From: Planctomycetaceae bacterium
GTDB taxonomy: Bacteria; Planctomycetota; Planctomycetia; Pirellulales; UBA1268
Assembly (NCBI GenBank): GCA_902629495.1
Contig: CACORA010000034.1
Coordinates: 1 to 19,813, forward strand
Direction of reading: 5' to 3'
DNA length: 19,813 bases
Below the pieces are notes generated by a model. The model did not search any database, had not been told where the DNA came from, and was given only the letters and a program-made list of their open reading frames with translations. Below, piece by piece: positions 1 to 8,210 of the stretch. The position numbers and the translations under genes were made by a program. How positions within the stretch are numbered: position 1 is the first letter of the stretch; every line of letters begins with the position of its first letter.

Positions 1-261
1 TGCTGGTTCTCCAGACTCTCCTCCCGCTATTAAGTGCTCGCGTGTTAAAACGCTGTAGTCGCCACGAAGATTGTCCTCATCTCCACCGTGGCACCCAACG
101 CATTTATGCTTGAGAAGTGGCAACACTTTCAGTGTAAAGAGTCGATCCGCAGCATCCGGTGTCATGACATCTTCTGCGCGAGTCATGGATGCAGTGACAC
201 ACAAGCATGTACTGCCCAGAACAACGAGAAAGAGCCAAGAGCGTCGAAGATGTGCGAACAT
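1..261 (-). CDS. PSCyt1-type Planctomycete cytochrome c-like protein, N-terminal 87 residues (truncated by window edge)
   Basis: I translated this frame by hand from the ATG at 261 on the minus strand. It stays open for 87 codons to the window edge, so the C-terminus is missing. Residues 1-29 form a signal peptide: a basic start (MFAHLRRSW), a hydrophobic core, and a likely cut near TRA-ED. The mature part then reads LFTLKVLPLLKHKCVGCHGG, with a c-type haem motif CVGCH at residues 54-58, followed by the Asp/Asn-rich stretch DEDNLRGDYSVL. That arrangement is typical of the PSCyt1 domain, which normally precedes DUF1549 and DUF1553 in proteins of about 800-1100 residues. A purine-rich GAGGTGAGAG lies a little far upstream as a possible ribosome site. 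The gene is divergent from the operon starting at 649. Its role is probably periplasmic redox or glycan-linked metabolism; the family is poorly characterised. Confidence 0.85.
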   Translation of the reverse strand, partial: MFAHLRRSWLFLVVLGSTCLCVTASMTRAEDVMTPDAADRLFTLKVLPLLKHKCVGCHGGDEDNLRGDYSVLTREHLIAGGESGEPA

Positions 262-648
262 GGTAGTCGTAGGGTCTCTCACCTCTAATGATTCGGAGGC
301 GAGTCACCTCACCCTTTCAGCTTTTTGGAATGTTAGGGTTTTTTTAGGATAACAGGAGCATCGATCAGTAGATTTCACGCAAGAACTACCCAAACCCCCT
401 AGAGTTAAGGCATTTTGTCCTCAAACAACAAAAAAACTGTCGTCTGGCGATGATTTCAAGCGATTATCTTTGGATACAGGGTACTTTACACAACTTTTAC
501 CGAAAAAAGACGTTTAATAACACTATAGCGGAGTTCCAGTTGTCTATTCGGCTTGTTCATTGAATACTTGCCGGAATAATTGCTTTATTACGAATCCTAC
601 TGTCAAAAAGTTCAGGTCCCGAAACCTGATACAGCCAGGAGAGAGTCC
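262..648. promoter_or_regulatory. Divergent intergenic region between two PSCyt-type genes
   Basis: These 387 bases hold no convincing gene; the small frames across it have no ribosome site or recognisable product. The region is AT-rich in its centre, with a T7 run near 340 and an A7 run near 434, as expected for divergent promoters. On the plus strand the best promoter-like pair is TTGTTC (553-558) and AATAAT (575-580) with a 16-base spacer, which is only a moderate match. If real, transcription would start near 587, which excludes the TTG at 580 as a start codon. An inverted repeat at 612-629 lies in the resulting leader. Confidence 0.4.
612..629. repeat. Inverted repeat just before the ribosome site of the DUF1549/DUF1553 gene
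   Basis: TCAGGT and ACCTGA are perfect 6-bp arms around a 6-base loop (CCCGAA). The repeat ends 8 bases before the AGGAG ribosome site at 638. It could be an operator, or an mRNA hairpin affecting ribosome access. A 6-bp repeat can arise by chance, so the role is uncertain. Confidence 0.35.
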
Positions 649-3477
649 ATGCCTACATCTCACGTCTTTCGCGTTGCACACAACTTATGGTCCGTTTTGA
701 GGGTTGTTGTGGTGTGGTGTAGTGCAGCCAGTTTGGGGATACCTGTCGCGACCCAAAACGTGTGGGCTGCTGGTCCTGACACCGTGGCTCCTATTGATCA
801 ACGATATGCTACGGAAAACGGTACTGTCAGCTCAGCAGGAGAATCTCCGGATTTTCGACGTCATGTTGTTCCCCTGATGGGGCGTCTTGGATGTAATGGC
901 CGCGCCTGCCATGGATCATTTCAAGGGCAGGGTGGATTTCGGCTGTCGTTGTTCGGCTACGACTTCGCGGCGGATCATGCAAATCTTCTGTCTGGCGATG
1001 ATCCACGCGTGAATGTTGAACGTCCAAGCGAAAGCCTTTTTCTACAGAAACCACTGGACATGGTAGACCATGAGGGAGGTCAACGGGTTGAGGAGGGCAG
1101 TTGGCAACTCGCTGTTCTCAAACAGTGGATTGAACATGGTGCAAAGGGCGTCTCTCAAGATGATGCAACGTTTGTCCGTCTTGATGTATCGCCTCGGGAA
1201 ATTGTTGCCCAGGAAAAAGGCCAAACCTGGCAACTCAAGGCAGTAGCCGTATGGTCGGATGGTACACATGAGGATGTCACGCCACTGTGCAGATTTCAAT
1301 CAAATAACGATCAAATCGCAGATATTGATGAACATGGCTTTGTGACTGCGAAGGGCCCCGGCGATAGTCATGTCGTTGCGTTCTATGACAATGGTGTTGT
1401 TCCCGTGCCGGTAATTTTTCCGGTGTCAGAGAATACGGGTTCCAACTACCCGGACCTCGAGACGCCAACACCGATTGATGCATTTGTCGCCATGAAACTT
1501 AGGAAGCTTGGAGAGGTTCCATCGGGCCTGTGTAGTGATGGTGAATTCCTCCGTCGTGCCTCACTTGATATTACCGGAACACTTCCGACGGTTGCGGAGA
1601 CGGAAGCTTTTTTGAGTGACACTTCTCCCGATAAACGAAACGCAAAAATAGAAGAATTGCTAGAGAGGCCCGGCTATGCTGCATGGTGGGCGACTAAACT
1701 CTGCGACTGGACGGGGAACAACGACCGAAATCAGTCCAATAACGGGCCTGAACAACGGCAGGGTGCGTCGCGTTTCTGGTATGACTGGATGCAGCAAAAA
1801 GTTGCTGAAAATCTTCCCTATGATGAAATTGTGAGAGGTATTGTTCTCGCAAAAAGCCGGCTCGATGGAGAATCCTACGAAGCCTATTGCGAACGGATGA
1901 GCAGTTACCTTGCAAAAGGCAGTGATGGATCGTTTGCCGACCAGCCGTATCTTCCGTATTTCTGGACTCGACAAAACTTCCGAAAGCCGGAAGAGCAGGC
2001 TCTTGGATTCGCGTACACTTTTCTAGGTGTACGCATCCAGTGCGCACAATGTCATAAACATCCCTTTGATCAGTGGACCAAAGACGACTTCGATCGCTTC
2101 AAAAACTTTTTCACTCGGGTCGCATACGACCGAAATGGTCGAAATGAACAAGAAGCCAAAGCCTATCGGAACATGCTGGTAGCGTTGGACATTGACCCAA
2201 AAGACAAGGATCTGAAGGGGAATAAGCTCTACAGAGAACTCCGAACGCGTGCCATGAAGGGGAAGACTGTTCCATTCGGCGAAGTGATTGTCACGCCAGC
2301 ACGGGCGCCGATGGATAAAGAAAAAATTGACGGGCTGATGGCACAGATCAATTCCAAAGACATTAAGCAAAAGAAAAAAGAACAACTAGAAAAGTTCCTC
2401 ATGGGCCGAACGGCAACTGTGCTCGGTGGCAAGGAAATGCATCTGGATGCGCTGGATGATCCTCGAGAAGTCCTGATGGCCTGGATGCTGGATGAGTCGA
2501 ACCCCTACTTCGTTCAATCCATTGTCAACCGCGTCTGGTCATCGTACTTCAATGTCGGGATCGTGGAGCCCGCCGATGATCTCAGTCTGGCAAATCCTCC
2601 CAGCAACCCTGAACTTCTCGAATATCTTGCTGACGGGTTTCGTGAAAACAGGTTCGACATGAAGTGGCTCCATCGAGAAATATGTAAGAGCGACACGTAC
2701 CAGCGAAGCTGGAAGCCAAACCCGACCAATATTCACGATGAGCGAAACTTTGGTCGAGCTGTGGCCCGCCGTATTCCTGCAGAAGTTATTTATGATGCGG
2801 TTCGCACTGCAACTGCGGGAGACCGCGAAGCGATGGACCTTTGCTCAATGGTTGGCAACCGCGCAATCGCTGATACCTCAGTTGGTTCTCAAAACAGCAA
2901 TTACGCTCTGGAGATTTTCGGACAATCGACTCGCGAGAGCAATTGTGACTGTGACCGGTCGATGGAACCCAGTCTTCTTCAAACGGTCTTCCTGCAGAAC
3001 GACAAGGAGATGCTTGATTCCATTAGCCGTCGTGGGAGTTGGGTAGATGAGCTCTCAAAACGTATTCCTGCCTTCCGAACCCCTGATGCTGAAAAAGCTT
3101 TTCGTGAGCAAAAGCAGAGAAATGAGGTATACCTTGCGACGCTCAATGATAAACTCGAAGCGGCAGCGAAAAGAAAAGATACAACTGCGGTGAAGCAGAT
3201 CAAGAAGGCCATTGCCACTCGAGAAGCAACACTCAAGGCAGCAGCGAAGAAGGCTGACTACTTTGATGGCTCTGTCGAGGAATGGGTGACACAAAACAAA
3301 GGCGACGTGGCAGATATGATCAATGATGCGTACCTCAGGACACTTGTTCGTCTGCCCACACAACAAGAGTTGACGCGTTCCATTGCCTATCTCAAACAGT
3401 CGCCAACTGCACAAGATGGCCTGCGTGATATCCTCTGGGCACTTCTGAACACAAAAGAATTTGCCCTCAACCATTAA
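649..3477 (+). CDS. DUF1549/DUF1553 (PSCyt2/PSD1) Planctomycete surface protein with cytochrome-like N-terminus and Ig-like domain
   Basis: I place the start at ATG 649 (942 aa) because a strong AGGAG lies just upstream and a signal peptide follows; the longer frame from TTG 580 adds 23 residues before this signal. Order of parts: signal peptide, about 1-40; cytochrome-like region with C82, C87 and H88 in CNGRACHG, a CX4CH spacing; bacterial Ig-like (BIG2) segment, about 180-260; DUF1549 from about 275, containing CAQCH at 465-469; DUF1553 from about 605. A lysine/alanine-rich, probably helical stretch lies near 825-890. The length is normal for the family. The DUF1501 gene follows after 48 bases, the standard pairing in Planctomycetota. 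The two are thought to act together at the cell surface, but no reaction is established. Stop is TAA. Confidence 0.92.
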   Translation: MPTSHVFRVAHNLWSVLRVVVVWCSAASLGIPVATQNVWAAGPDTVAPIDQRYATENGTVSSAGESPDFRRHVVPLMGRLGCNGRACHGSFQGQGGFRLSLFGYDFAADHANLLSGDDPRVNVERPSESLFLQKPLDMVDHEGGQRVEEGSWQLAVLKQWIEHGAKGVSQDDATFVRLDVSPREIVAQEKGQTWQLKAVAVWSDGTHEDVTPLCRFQSNNDQIADIDEHGFVTAKGPGDSHVVAFYDNGVVPVPVIFPVSENTGSNYPDLETPTPIDAFVAMKLRKLGEVPSGLCSDGEFLRRASLDITGTLPTVAETEAFLSDTSPDKRNAKIEELLERPGYAAWWATKLCDWTGNNDRNQSNNGPEQRQGASRFWYDWMQQKVAENLPYDEIVRGIVLAKSRLDGESYEAYCERMSSYLAKGSDGSFADQPYLPYFWTRQNFRKPEEQALGFAYTFLGVRIQCAQCHKHPFDQWTKDDFDRFKNFFTRVAYDRNGRNEQEAKAYRNMLVALDIDPKDKDLKGNKLYRELRTRAMKGKTVPFGEVIVTPARAPMDKEKIDGLMAQINSKDIKQKKKEQLEKFLMGRTATVLGGKEMHLDALDDPREVLMAWMLDESNPYFVQSIVNRVWSSYFNVGIVEPADDLSLANPPSNPELLEYLADGFRENRFDMKWLHREICKSDTYQRSWKPNPTNIHDERNFGRAVARRIPAEVIYDAVRTATAGDREAMDLCSMVGNRAIADTSVGSQNSNYALEIFGQSTRESNCDCDRSMEPSLLQTVFLQNDKEMLDSISRRGSWVDELSKRIPAFRTPDAEKAFREQKQRNEVYLATLNDKLEAAAKRKDTTAVKQIKKAIATREATLKAAAKKADYFDGSVEEWVTQNKGDVADMINDAYLRTLVRLPTQQELTRSIAYLKQSPTAQDGLRDILWALLNTKEFALNH

Positions 3478-3525
3478 CGTCCCTTCGGTAACACATTCAA
3501 AAAGCTTTTTTCTGGAGACTTTAGC

Positions 3526-4827
3526 ATGACTTCTCACCGCACATGTGATGGTGTTGTTCGACGAGACTTTCTCAGGCTTGGCGCTCTCGGTGTGGGTGGT
3601 CTGTCATTGTCTAATTATCTACGGTGGACACATGCTGCTCCCGCTCGTCCAAAGGGCGCAAAGGCAGCCATCTTTGTGAATCTTCCAGGTGGCCCTTCTC
3701 ATATGGACACATTTGATCCAAAGCCAGATGCACCATCAGAGTATCGGGGCGAATTCAACGCCATTCAGACCTCCGTCCCCGGGATTCAGATTAGTGAGCA
3801 CTTGCCAAAACTAGCACAGTGTATGGACAAGTATGCCATCCTGCGAGGAGTGACTCATTCGCTTGCTGCCCACAAACTTGGCCAGGAGTATGTTAACACG
3901 GGCAACCGTCCGATCCCTTCGCTTGAGTTCCCAGGCTACGGCGCTGTAGTGAGCCGCGAGTTGGGGGGGCCTCTCGAAGTGCCGCATAACGTTTCAATCC
4001 CAAAAAACAATCAGGGTGGCACGGGCTATCTTGGCGTCAAGTATGCAGCACTGGCCACAGGCAAAACACCAGAACCTGGGAGACCGTTTAGTGTCCGTGG
4101 TATGTCGCTGGATGGCAGTCTTACCGTGAGTGATGTTGAGCGACGCCAGATGCTTTTGGAGGACCTCGATCAGCGGTTCCACGCGATCGAAGACAAAAGT
4201 CAACTTGTTGAAGGTCTTGATAAATTTTCAGAACAGGCCCACAAGATTATCACTTCTCCAAAAGCACGGGAGGCATTCGATACGAGTAAGGAAAATGAAA
4301 CGTTCGCCGCTCCTTTCGGTACAACTAAGTTTGGTCAAAGCTGCCTTCTTGCAACACGGCTTGTTGAACACGGAGTGCCATTTGTCACCATTTCATATGG
4401 TGGATGGGACACGCACCGTGATAACTGGAACACCCTCAAGAACAAACAACTCCCTCCGCTTGATGAGGGTTTAGCGGCCTTGTTTACGGGGCTTGAAGAG
4501 AAAGGCCTGCTTGAATCGACTGCGGTACTGGTGACAGGCGAATTTGGCCGCACGCCGAAGATCAACACCACACGAATTGGACGAGATCATTATGCTCGAG
4601 CCATGTTCATGTTGATGGCGGGTGGCGGGATCGCTGGTGGACAGGTGATCGGTGAAACCGATGATACAGCGAGCGGCCCTCGACACGACGGTCATTCCCC
4701 AGACGATGTTGCTGCAACCTTTTACAGCCTGCTCGGTATTGATCCAACCAAGGAATATCACACAAATACAGGGCGCCCGGTCATGATCGTACGGGACGGA
4801 AGTGTCATTCCCCAACTGATCGGTTAG
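3526..4827 (+). CDS. DUF1501 family protein, Tat-exported
   Basis: This 433-residue protein begins at ATG 3526, 8 bases after TGGAG (3513-3517). Its N-terminus is a twin-arginine signal: VVRRDFLRLGALGVGGLSLS, with R12 and R13, then a hydrophobic stretch ending near HAAPA. The mature part contains the family's recognisable stretches NLPGGPSHMDTFDPKP, TGEFGRTPKIN and GRDHY. DUF1501 is distantly related to the alkaline phosphatase/sulfatase fold, and Tat export suggests folding, perhaps with a metal, before secretion. It sits between the DUF1549/DUF1553 gene and the PQQ-like gene (19-base gap), so all three are almost certainly cotranscribed. Function remains unknown; a role with its upstream partner in glycan processing is inference only. 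Confidence 0.93.
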   Translation: MTSHRTCDGVVRRDFLRLGALGVGGLSLSNYLRWTHAAPARPKGAKAAIFVNLPGGPSHMDTFDPKPDAPSEYRGEFNAIQTSVPGIQISEHLPKLAQCMDKYAILRGVTHSLAAHKLGQEYVNTGNRPIPSLEFPGYGAVVSRELGGPLEVPHNVSIPKNNQGGTGYLGVKYAALATGKTPEPGRPFSVRGMSLDGSLTVSDVERRQMLLEDLDQRFHAIEDKSQLVEGLDKFSEQAHKIITSPKAREAFDTSKENETFAAPFGTTKFGQSCLLATRLVEHGVPFVTISYGGWDTHRDNWNTLKNKQLPPLDEGLAALFTGLEEKGLLESTAVLVTGEFGRTPKINTTRIGRDHYARAMFMLMAGGGIAGGQVIGETDDTASGPRHDGHSPDDVAATFYSLLGIDPTKEYHTNTGRPVMIVRDGSVIPQLIG

Positions 4828-4846
4828 GTAGAAAGAAGAAAAATAG

Positions 4847-6133
4847 ATGGGTAACCGTCTTGGTGGTTCATGGCATGACTGGAGAACTGCCATTCTTTGG
4901 TCAGCCTTCGTGTCAGCCTGTTCGATGACCCAGGCTGACTCCTGGGAGCGGTTTCGTGGTCCCAATGGAACAGGTGTGGCTCCTGCAACGGCAACACTGC
5001 CGTTGACCTGGTCACATGAAACGCTCGTGTGGAAAACGCCAATTGCTCGTGGATCCAGTTGCCCGATTGTGGTGGACAATCTCATTGTTCTTACCGGGTA
5101 TAGCGGGTACGGTGAAAAACTTGATGACCCAGGATCGCGGTCGGATCTGCAACTACATGTACTGGCATTGTCACGCGATGATGGCAGCCATCAGTGGACG
5201 TTGACAGTTGATCCTTCACCAGAGGAGCAGGAAGCAACGCCTCGCATAGCAGATCATGGCTATGCGTCACCAACACCCTGTACAGATGGTGAAAGAATTT
5301 ATGCTGCCTTTGGACCATCAGGCGTGATCTGCTGTTCGCTTGAGGGGAAAAAAATCTGGAGGACAAGTATTGGCTCTGGCGTTGCCGGCTTTGGAGCTGC
5401 AGCCTCTCCGATCGTGCATGAGGAGCTTGTGTATATCAACGCAGCCATTGAGTCACAATCACTGGTCGCTCTTGACAAGCATTCCGGCACCGTCGTCTGG
5501 ACAGTTGACGACATAAAAAAAGCATGGACAACCCCAACACTCGTGCATCTGGACGAAGGCGCAACGGAACTGGTTATGCACCACAAAGATCTGATTCGAG
5601 GATATGATCCAAAGACGGGTGCCGTTCTCTGGACGTGTCGGGGAATTCCAGACTACGTCGTGCCTGGTATCGTTGTTGTCGGTGAGACACTCTACTGTTC
5701 TGGCGGCAGGCAGAATAGAACGATTGCCGTCAAAGCTGGTGGCCGTGGAGACGTCACGGACACCCATAAGCTCTGGGAGGTCAATGTGGGAGCAAATGTG
5801 ACCACTCCGCTCTTTCACAATGGTCATCTCTACTGGTCGCATGATAAAGCGATGGCCCAGTGTCTGAATGCAGACGATGGGAGCACGCTCTATCGCGAAC
5901 GATACGAGAGTCGAGACCGGGTGTATGCATCACCTGTTCTTGGTAACGGTCGCATCTACGCACAACTTCGGAATGGGACATGCCTCGTCATAGCGGCAAA
6001 GCCTGAATTTGAAGTGCTTGCAGAGAATGAACTTGGGGATGGTGAGGACGAGCAATTTAATGCGACACCGGCCATCGACGGCAATCGTCTCTATCTGCGA
6101 TCAACAAAGGCCGTCTATTGTGTGTCCGAATAG
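4847..6133 (+). CDS. PQQ-like (PQQ-binding-like) beta-propeller protein, exported
   Basis: The protein has 428 residues. Mature-start motif DSWERFRGPNGTGVAP is the usual opening of Planctomycete PQQ-like proteins. Repeated blade signatures ending in a Trp strand are visible: SHQWTLTVD, KKIWRTSIG, GTVVWTVDD, GAVLWTCRG and HKLWEVNVG. This indicates a beta-propeller of about seven or eight blades. Such proteins often lack true quinoprotein dehydrogenase activity and may be scaffolds. The signal segment (ILWSAFVSACSMTQA) is ambiguous: VSAC fits a lipobox, while TQA-DSW fits ordinary signal peptidase, so it may be a lipoprotein or soluble. The ribosome site is only an A/G-rich AGAAAGAAG. It is the last gene of the three-gene operon; no clear terminator follows before the convergent sulfatase. 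Confidence 0.88.
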   Translation: MGNRLGGSWHDWRTAILWSAFVSACSMTQADSWERFRGPNGTGVAPATATLPLTWSHETLVWKTPIARGSSCPIVVDNLIVLTGYSGYGEKLDDPGSRSDLQLHVLALSRDDGSHQWTLTVDPSPEEQEATPRIADHGYASPTPCTDGERIYAAFGPSGVICCSLEGKKIWRTSIGSGVAGFGAAASPIVHEELVYINAAIESQSLVALDKHSGTVVWTVDDIKKAWTTPTLVHLDEGATELVMHHKDLIRGYDPKTGAVLWTCRGIPDYVVPGIVVVGETLYCSGGRQNRTIAVKAGGRGDVTDTHKLWEVNVGANVTTPLFHNGHLYWSHDKAMAQCLNADDGSTLYRERYESRDRVYASPVLGNGRIYAQLRNGTCLVIAAKPEFEVLAENELGDGEDEQFNATPAIDGNRLYLRSTKAVYCVSE

Positions 6134-6249
6134 CTCGCACGATGTGGCCGCTTTCCCAAGAGTAATCACTGAGCCACTGCTATGCGACACATACCCACAG
6201 CGACGGCAGACGCATCGCTCTGGAGAGGACTCCGAGAAACCAATAATGG
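6134..6249. other. Short convergent gap, no terminator recognised
   Basis: The plus-strand PQQ-like gene and the minus-strand sulfatase frame meet here. If the sulfatase frame is counted to its second stop at 6250, only 116 bases separate them. I see no strong hairpin followed by a T-run; the best is a 4-bp GGAG/CTCC pair at 6222-6233. Confidence 0.5.
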
Positions 6250-6483
6250 TTAGAGAGATTCTACCTCGGTGAAGTAAGCCCCCCCTGCATCACCATACTC
6301 ATCATACAGGTAGGTCGTGAGGGTGGTTTGACCTTCCGGTAGCGTCACTTCAAAAACCGCACTGGAGCTCTTATCCTTCACGGGTTGCGAAAACGACAAT
6401 CCCGCAATTTCTATCGTTGCCTTTTTTGCAACGAGTACTCTGTGGGCTTCTTTTGGAAACTGCCTCAGAGTGATGCGGTATCG
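6250..6483 (-). pseudogene. In-frame C-terminal extension of the sulfatase, separated from it by a single TGA
   Basis: Directly after the TGA at 6484-6486 the same frame stays open for 77 residues to TAA at 6250-6252. It reads RYRITLRQFPKEAHRVLVAK at first, and later FEVTLPEGQTTLTTYLYDEY and GGAYFTEVESL. This is the beta-rich tail found at the C-terminus of many Planctomycete arylsulfatases, where the preceding residues are usually like 'V..AG.Y...LRRWP'. The missing residue at the TGA would be the usual Gly (GGA to TGA is one change). There is no start codon or ribosome site of its own. It is either a remnant after a recent nonsense change, a readthrough product, or the result of a base-call error. 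Confidence 0.8.
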
Positions 6484-7995
6484 TCAAGCTTTCTGTACAT
6501 CCAGCATCCAAGGTCCTGTCAGTTTTGGCAACTTTTCGATTGCTCTAAAATTCCATGGCGGATTCCCGGTTGGCAGATACCAGTCCTGTGAACATAACCG
6601 TGTGGGGTTTTCTCGTGGGTTGCCGATGTCAATGCATACTGGTGTCAGCCGTGATGACACCCTCTTCCAGAATGGTTGGTAGTATGTCCGCAACCTGTCG
6701 AGGCTTTTGGAATGACGACCAGAAACATCCGTGCGTTGAGCAGGATCAATCTGAATATCAAATAAGCCTTGACCGTCAGAGCTCACGAACCGCCATTGTT
6801 CAGTCAGAACAACAGTATATTCCCATGGTTTCGACGGGAGACTCCTCGCACCAGGTCCGCCGTGATACTGAATAATATGATGGTCACGCTTCCATGGTTG
6901 TTCAGAATCATCTAGCAATGGCTTCAGTGAGACACCATCTACGTCATAGTCGTTGGACACACGAAGCCCACAGAGGTCTGCCAGTGTTGGAAGGACATCA
7001 ATATGTGCTGCAAGCGTGTCAATCTCTCTTCCACCGCAGAGTCCTCCGTGTGGCCAGTGAATAAAGAATGGAACGCGATGACCACCATCATATACGGATG
7101 ACTTTCGTCCCCGCATCCCGGCGTTGTAGCCAGCGTCTGGCTCAGCGTCGACAGTACTGAATTGTCCACCACCTGATGTTCCATTGTCGGTCATAAAAAT
7201 CAGAATGGTATCGCGATTGAGACCAAGTGCTTCGAGGTGAGTTCGTAACAACCCCATATTGTGATCAATATTTGCGATCATCCCATAGAAGTCTGCATTG
7301 ACGACATCTGGATGGTCACGATAGGGGGTGGCCCACTCCTCAGGAACTCGATATGGTCCGTGTGGGGCATTGGTTGGGAGATACAGAAAAAATGGCCTGT
7401 GTTGGTTTTCTTCGATAAACCGCATGCCTTCACGAAACCAGACGTCAGTACAATAACCTTCAAACTGTTCAAACGCGCCATTTCGTTCATACGTGTCATC
7501 AAAATAATCATTGCCCCAATGGTCTGATGCCTGTCCGACACCACCACATCGGTGCCAGACAACATCATGAAAACCACGATCCTGAGGTCGGTGTGGTGCG
7601 TTATCACCAAGATGCCACTTCCCAACCATGCCAGTTTCGTAGCCATGGTCTGCAAACAGATTGGCAAGCGTTTTCTCATCTGTGTGCATCATGGTGCGAC
7701 CAGAACTGGTCCGATATGCCCCCGTAACACCCGGATGATTTCCAGTCAGCAGTGCAGCGCGCGTTGGAGTACAAAAAGGGCTGACATGAAAATCTGTAAA
7801 TCGGACAGCGTCTGCATGGAGTGCATCGAGATTGGGGGTCTGAAGTATGGGATTGCCGTGGCAACCGATATCACCATATCCCTGATCATCAGTCATTACC
7901 AAAATGACATTTGGGCGACTACTGTTGCGTGCCATCGTTGGTTGGGCGACGAGAAGGAAAATGAACAGAATACTAAGACGAGATATGACACACAT
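6484..7995 (-). CDS. Secreted formylglycine-dependent sulfatase (S1 family), interrupted by TGA before its C-terminal tail
   Basis: The 503-residue frame starts at ATG 7995 after a good ribosome site (AGGGGGGA on the minus strand, about 8002-8009). Signal peptide is residues 1-22 (MCVISRLSILFIFLLVAQPT, then MA). Catalytic features: metal ligands in MTDDQG (D36, D37); FCTPTRAALLTG with Cys75 as the residue converted to formylglycine; GKWHLG (K126, H128); and MTDNG (D270, N271). The catalytic core therefore appears intact. The C-terminus stops at LDVQKA, in the middle of a conserved beta-strand, and homologous sequence continues in frame for 77 residues, so the full product would be 581 residues. 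Substrate is not predictable. It follows the fusion gene by 215 bases, so it may have its own promoter. Activity requires a maturase (FGE or anSME), which is not in this window. Confidence 0.88.
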   Translation of the reverse strand: MCVISRLSILFIFLLVAQPTMARNSSRPNVILVMTDDQGYGDIGCHGNPILQTPNLDALHADAVRFTDFHVSPFCTPTRAALLTGNHPGVTGAYRTSSGRTMMHTDEKTLANLFADHGYETGMVGKWHLGDNAPHRPQDRGFHDVVWHRCGGVGQASDHWGNDYFDDTYERNGAFEQFEGYCTDVWFREGMRFIEENQHRPFFLYLPTNAPHGPYRVPEEWATPYRDHPDVVNADFYGMIANIDHNMGLLRTHLEALGLNRDTILIFMTDNGTSGGGQFSTVDAEPDAGYNAGMRGRKSSVYDGGHRVPFFIHWPHGGLCGGREIDTLAAHIDVLPTLADLCGLRVSNDYDVDGVSLKPLLDDSEQPWKRDHHIIQYHGGPGARSLPSKPWEYTVVLTEQWRFVSSDGQGLFDIQIDPAQRTDVSGRHSKSLDRLRTYYQPFWKRVSSRLTPVCIDIGNPRENPTRLCSQDWYLPTGNPPWNFRAIEKLPKLTGPWMLDVQKA

Positions 7996-8210
7996 AACGA
8001 TTCCCCCCTATGTAATTTTGATCAATACCTTCAATTCATTGTTCACATCTGCGCGGACAAAGCCCTTCTGGAATAATCTTTTGAATGAAAAGCGACATAT
8101 TGCTTTCCTGCCGACTGACTGCATCGAGACTATTCTGACGGTTGTGTTCCTGTACGTGTGTGGCAGACACGTGAACCCTGAGCCTAGGGCTGTATGCCAA
8201 TCGAGCACGA
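7996..8210. other. Intergenic gap between two minus-strand sulfatase genes, with a small hairpin
   Basis: The gap is 215 bases, with no supported gene. An inverted repeat ACGTGT/ACACGT with a 7-base loop lies at 8154-8172, about 40 bases past the stop of the fusion gene. No T-run follows on the minus strand, so it is a weak terminator candidate at best. The AT-rich stretch at 8011-8100 may carry a promoter for the downstream sulfatase, but I cannot pick clear -35 and -10 boxes. Confidence 0.35.

Noticed and set aside
580..648. Upstream extension of the DUF1549/DUF1553 gene from a TTG codon
   Set aside because: It has no ribosome site, it precedes the signal peptide, and the ATG at 649 has a strong AGGAG.
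3499..3510. Perfect palindrome AAAAAGCTTTTT between the DUF1549/DUF1553 and DUF1501 genes
   Set aside because: It has no loop to form a hairpin terminator, and the flanking genes clearly belong to one operon.
3055..3537. Minus-strand open frame of 160 codons
   Set aside because: It is antisense to the DUF1553 C-terminus, Cys/Phe-rich shadow sequence without homologous features.
4471..5085. Minus-strand open frame of 204 codons
   Set aside because: It lies antisense to the DUF1501 and PQQ-like genes, with no recognisable domains; it is a shadow frame.
6222..6233. GGAG/CTCC hairpin as a terminator of the PQQ-like operon
   Set aside because: The stem is only 4 bp with no T-run.
6484..6486. 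TGA recoded as glycine (alternative genetic code, as in some candidate phyla)
   Set aside because: TGA is used as an ordinary stop in the ATGA overlap at 11072-11075, and all other long genes read normally with the standard code.
7692..7702. TGGTGCGACCA, a third match to TGGT-N3-ACCA
   Set aside because: It is inside the sulfatase coding sequence and its centre differs from the two intergenic sites; about one match in this length is expected by chance.
8154..8172. ACGTGT/ACACGT hairpin as terminator of the fusion gene
   Set aside because: No T-run follows on the minus strand; kept only as a note on the gap.
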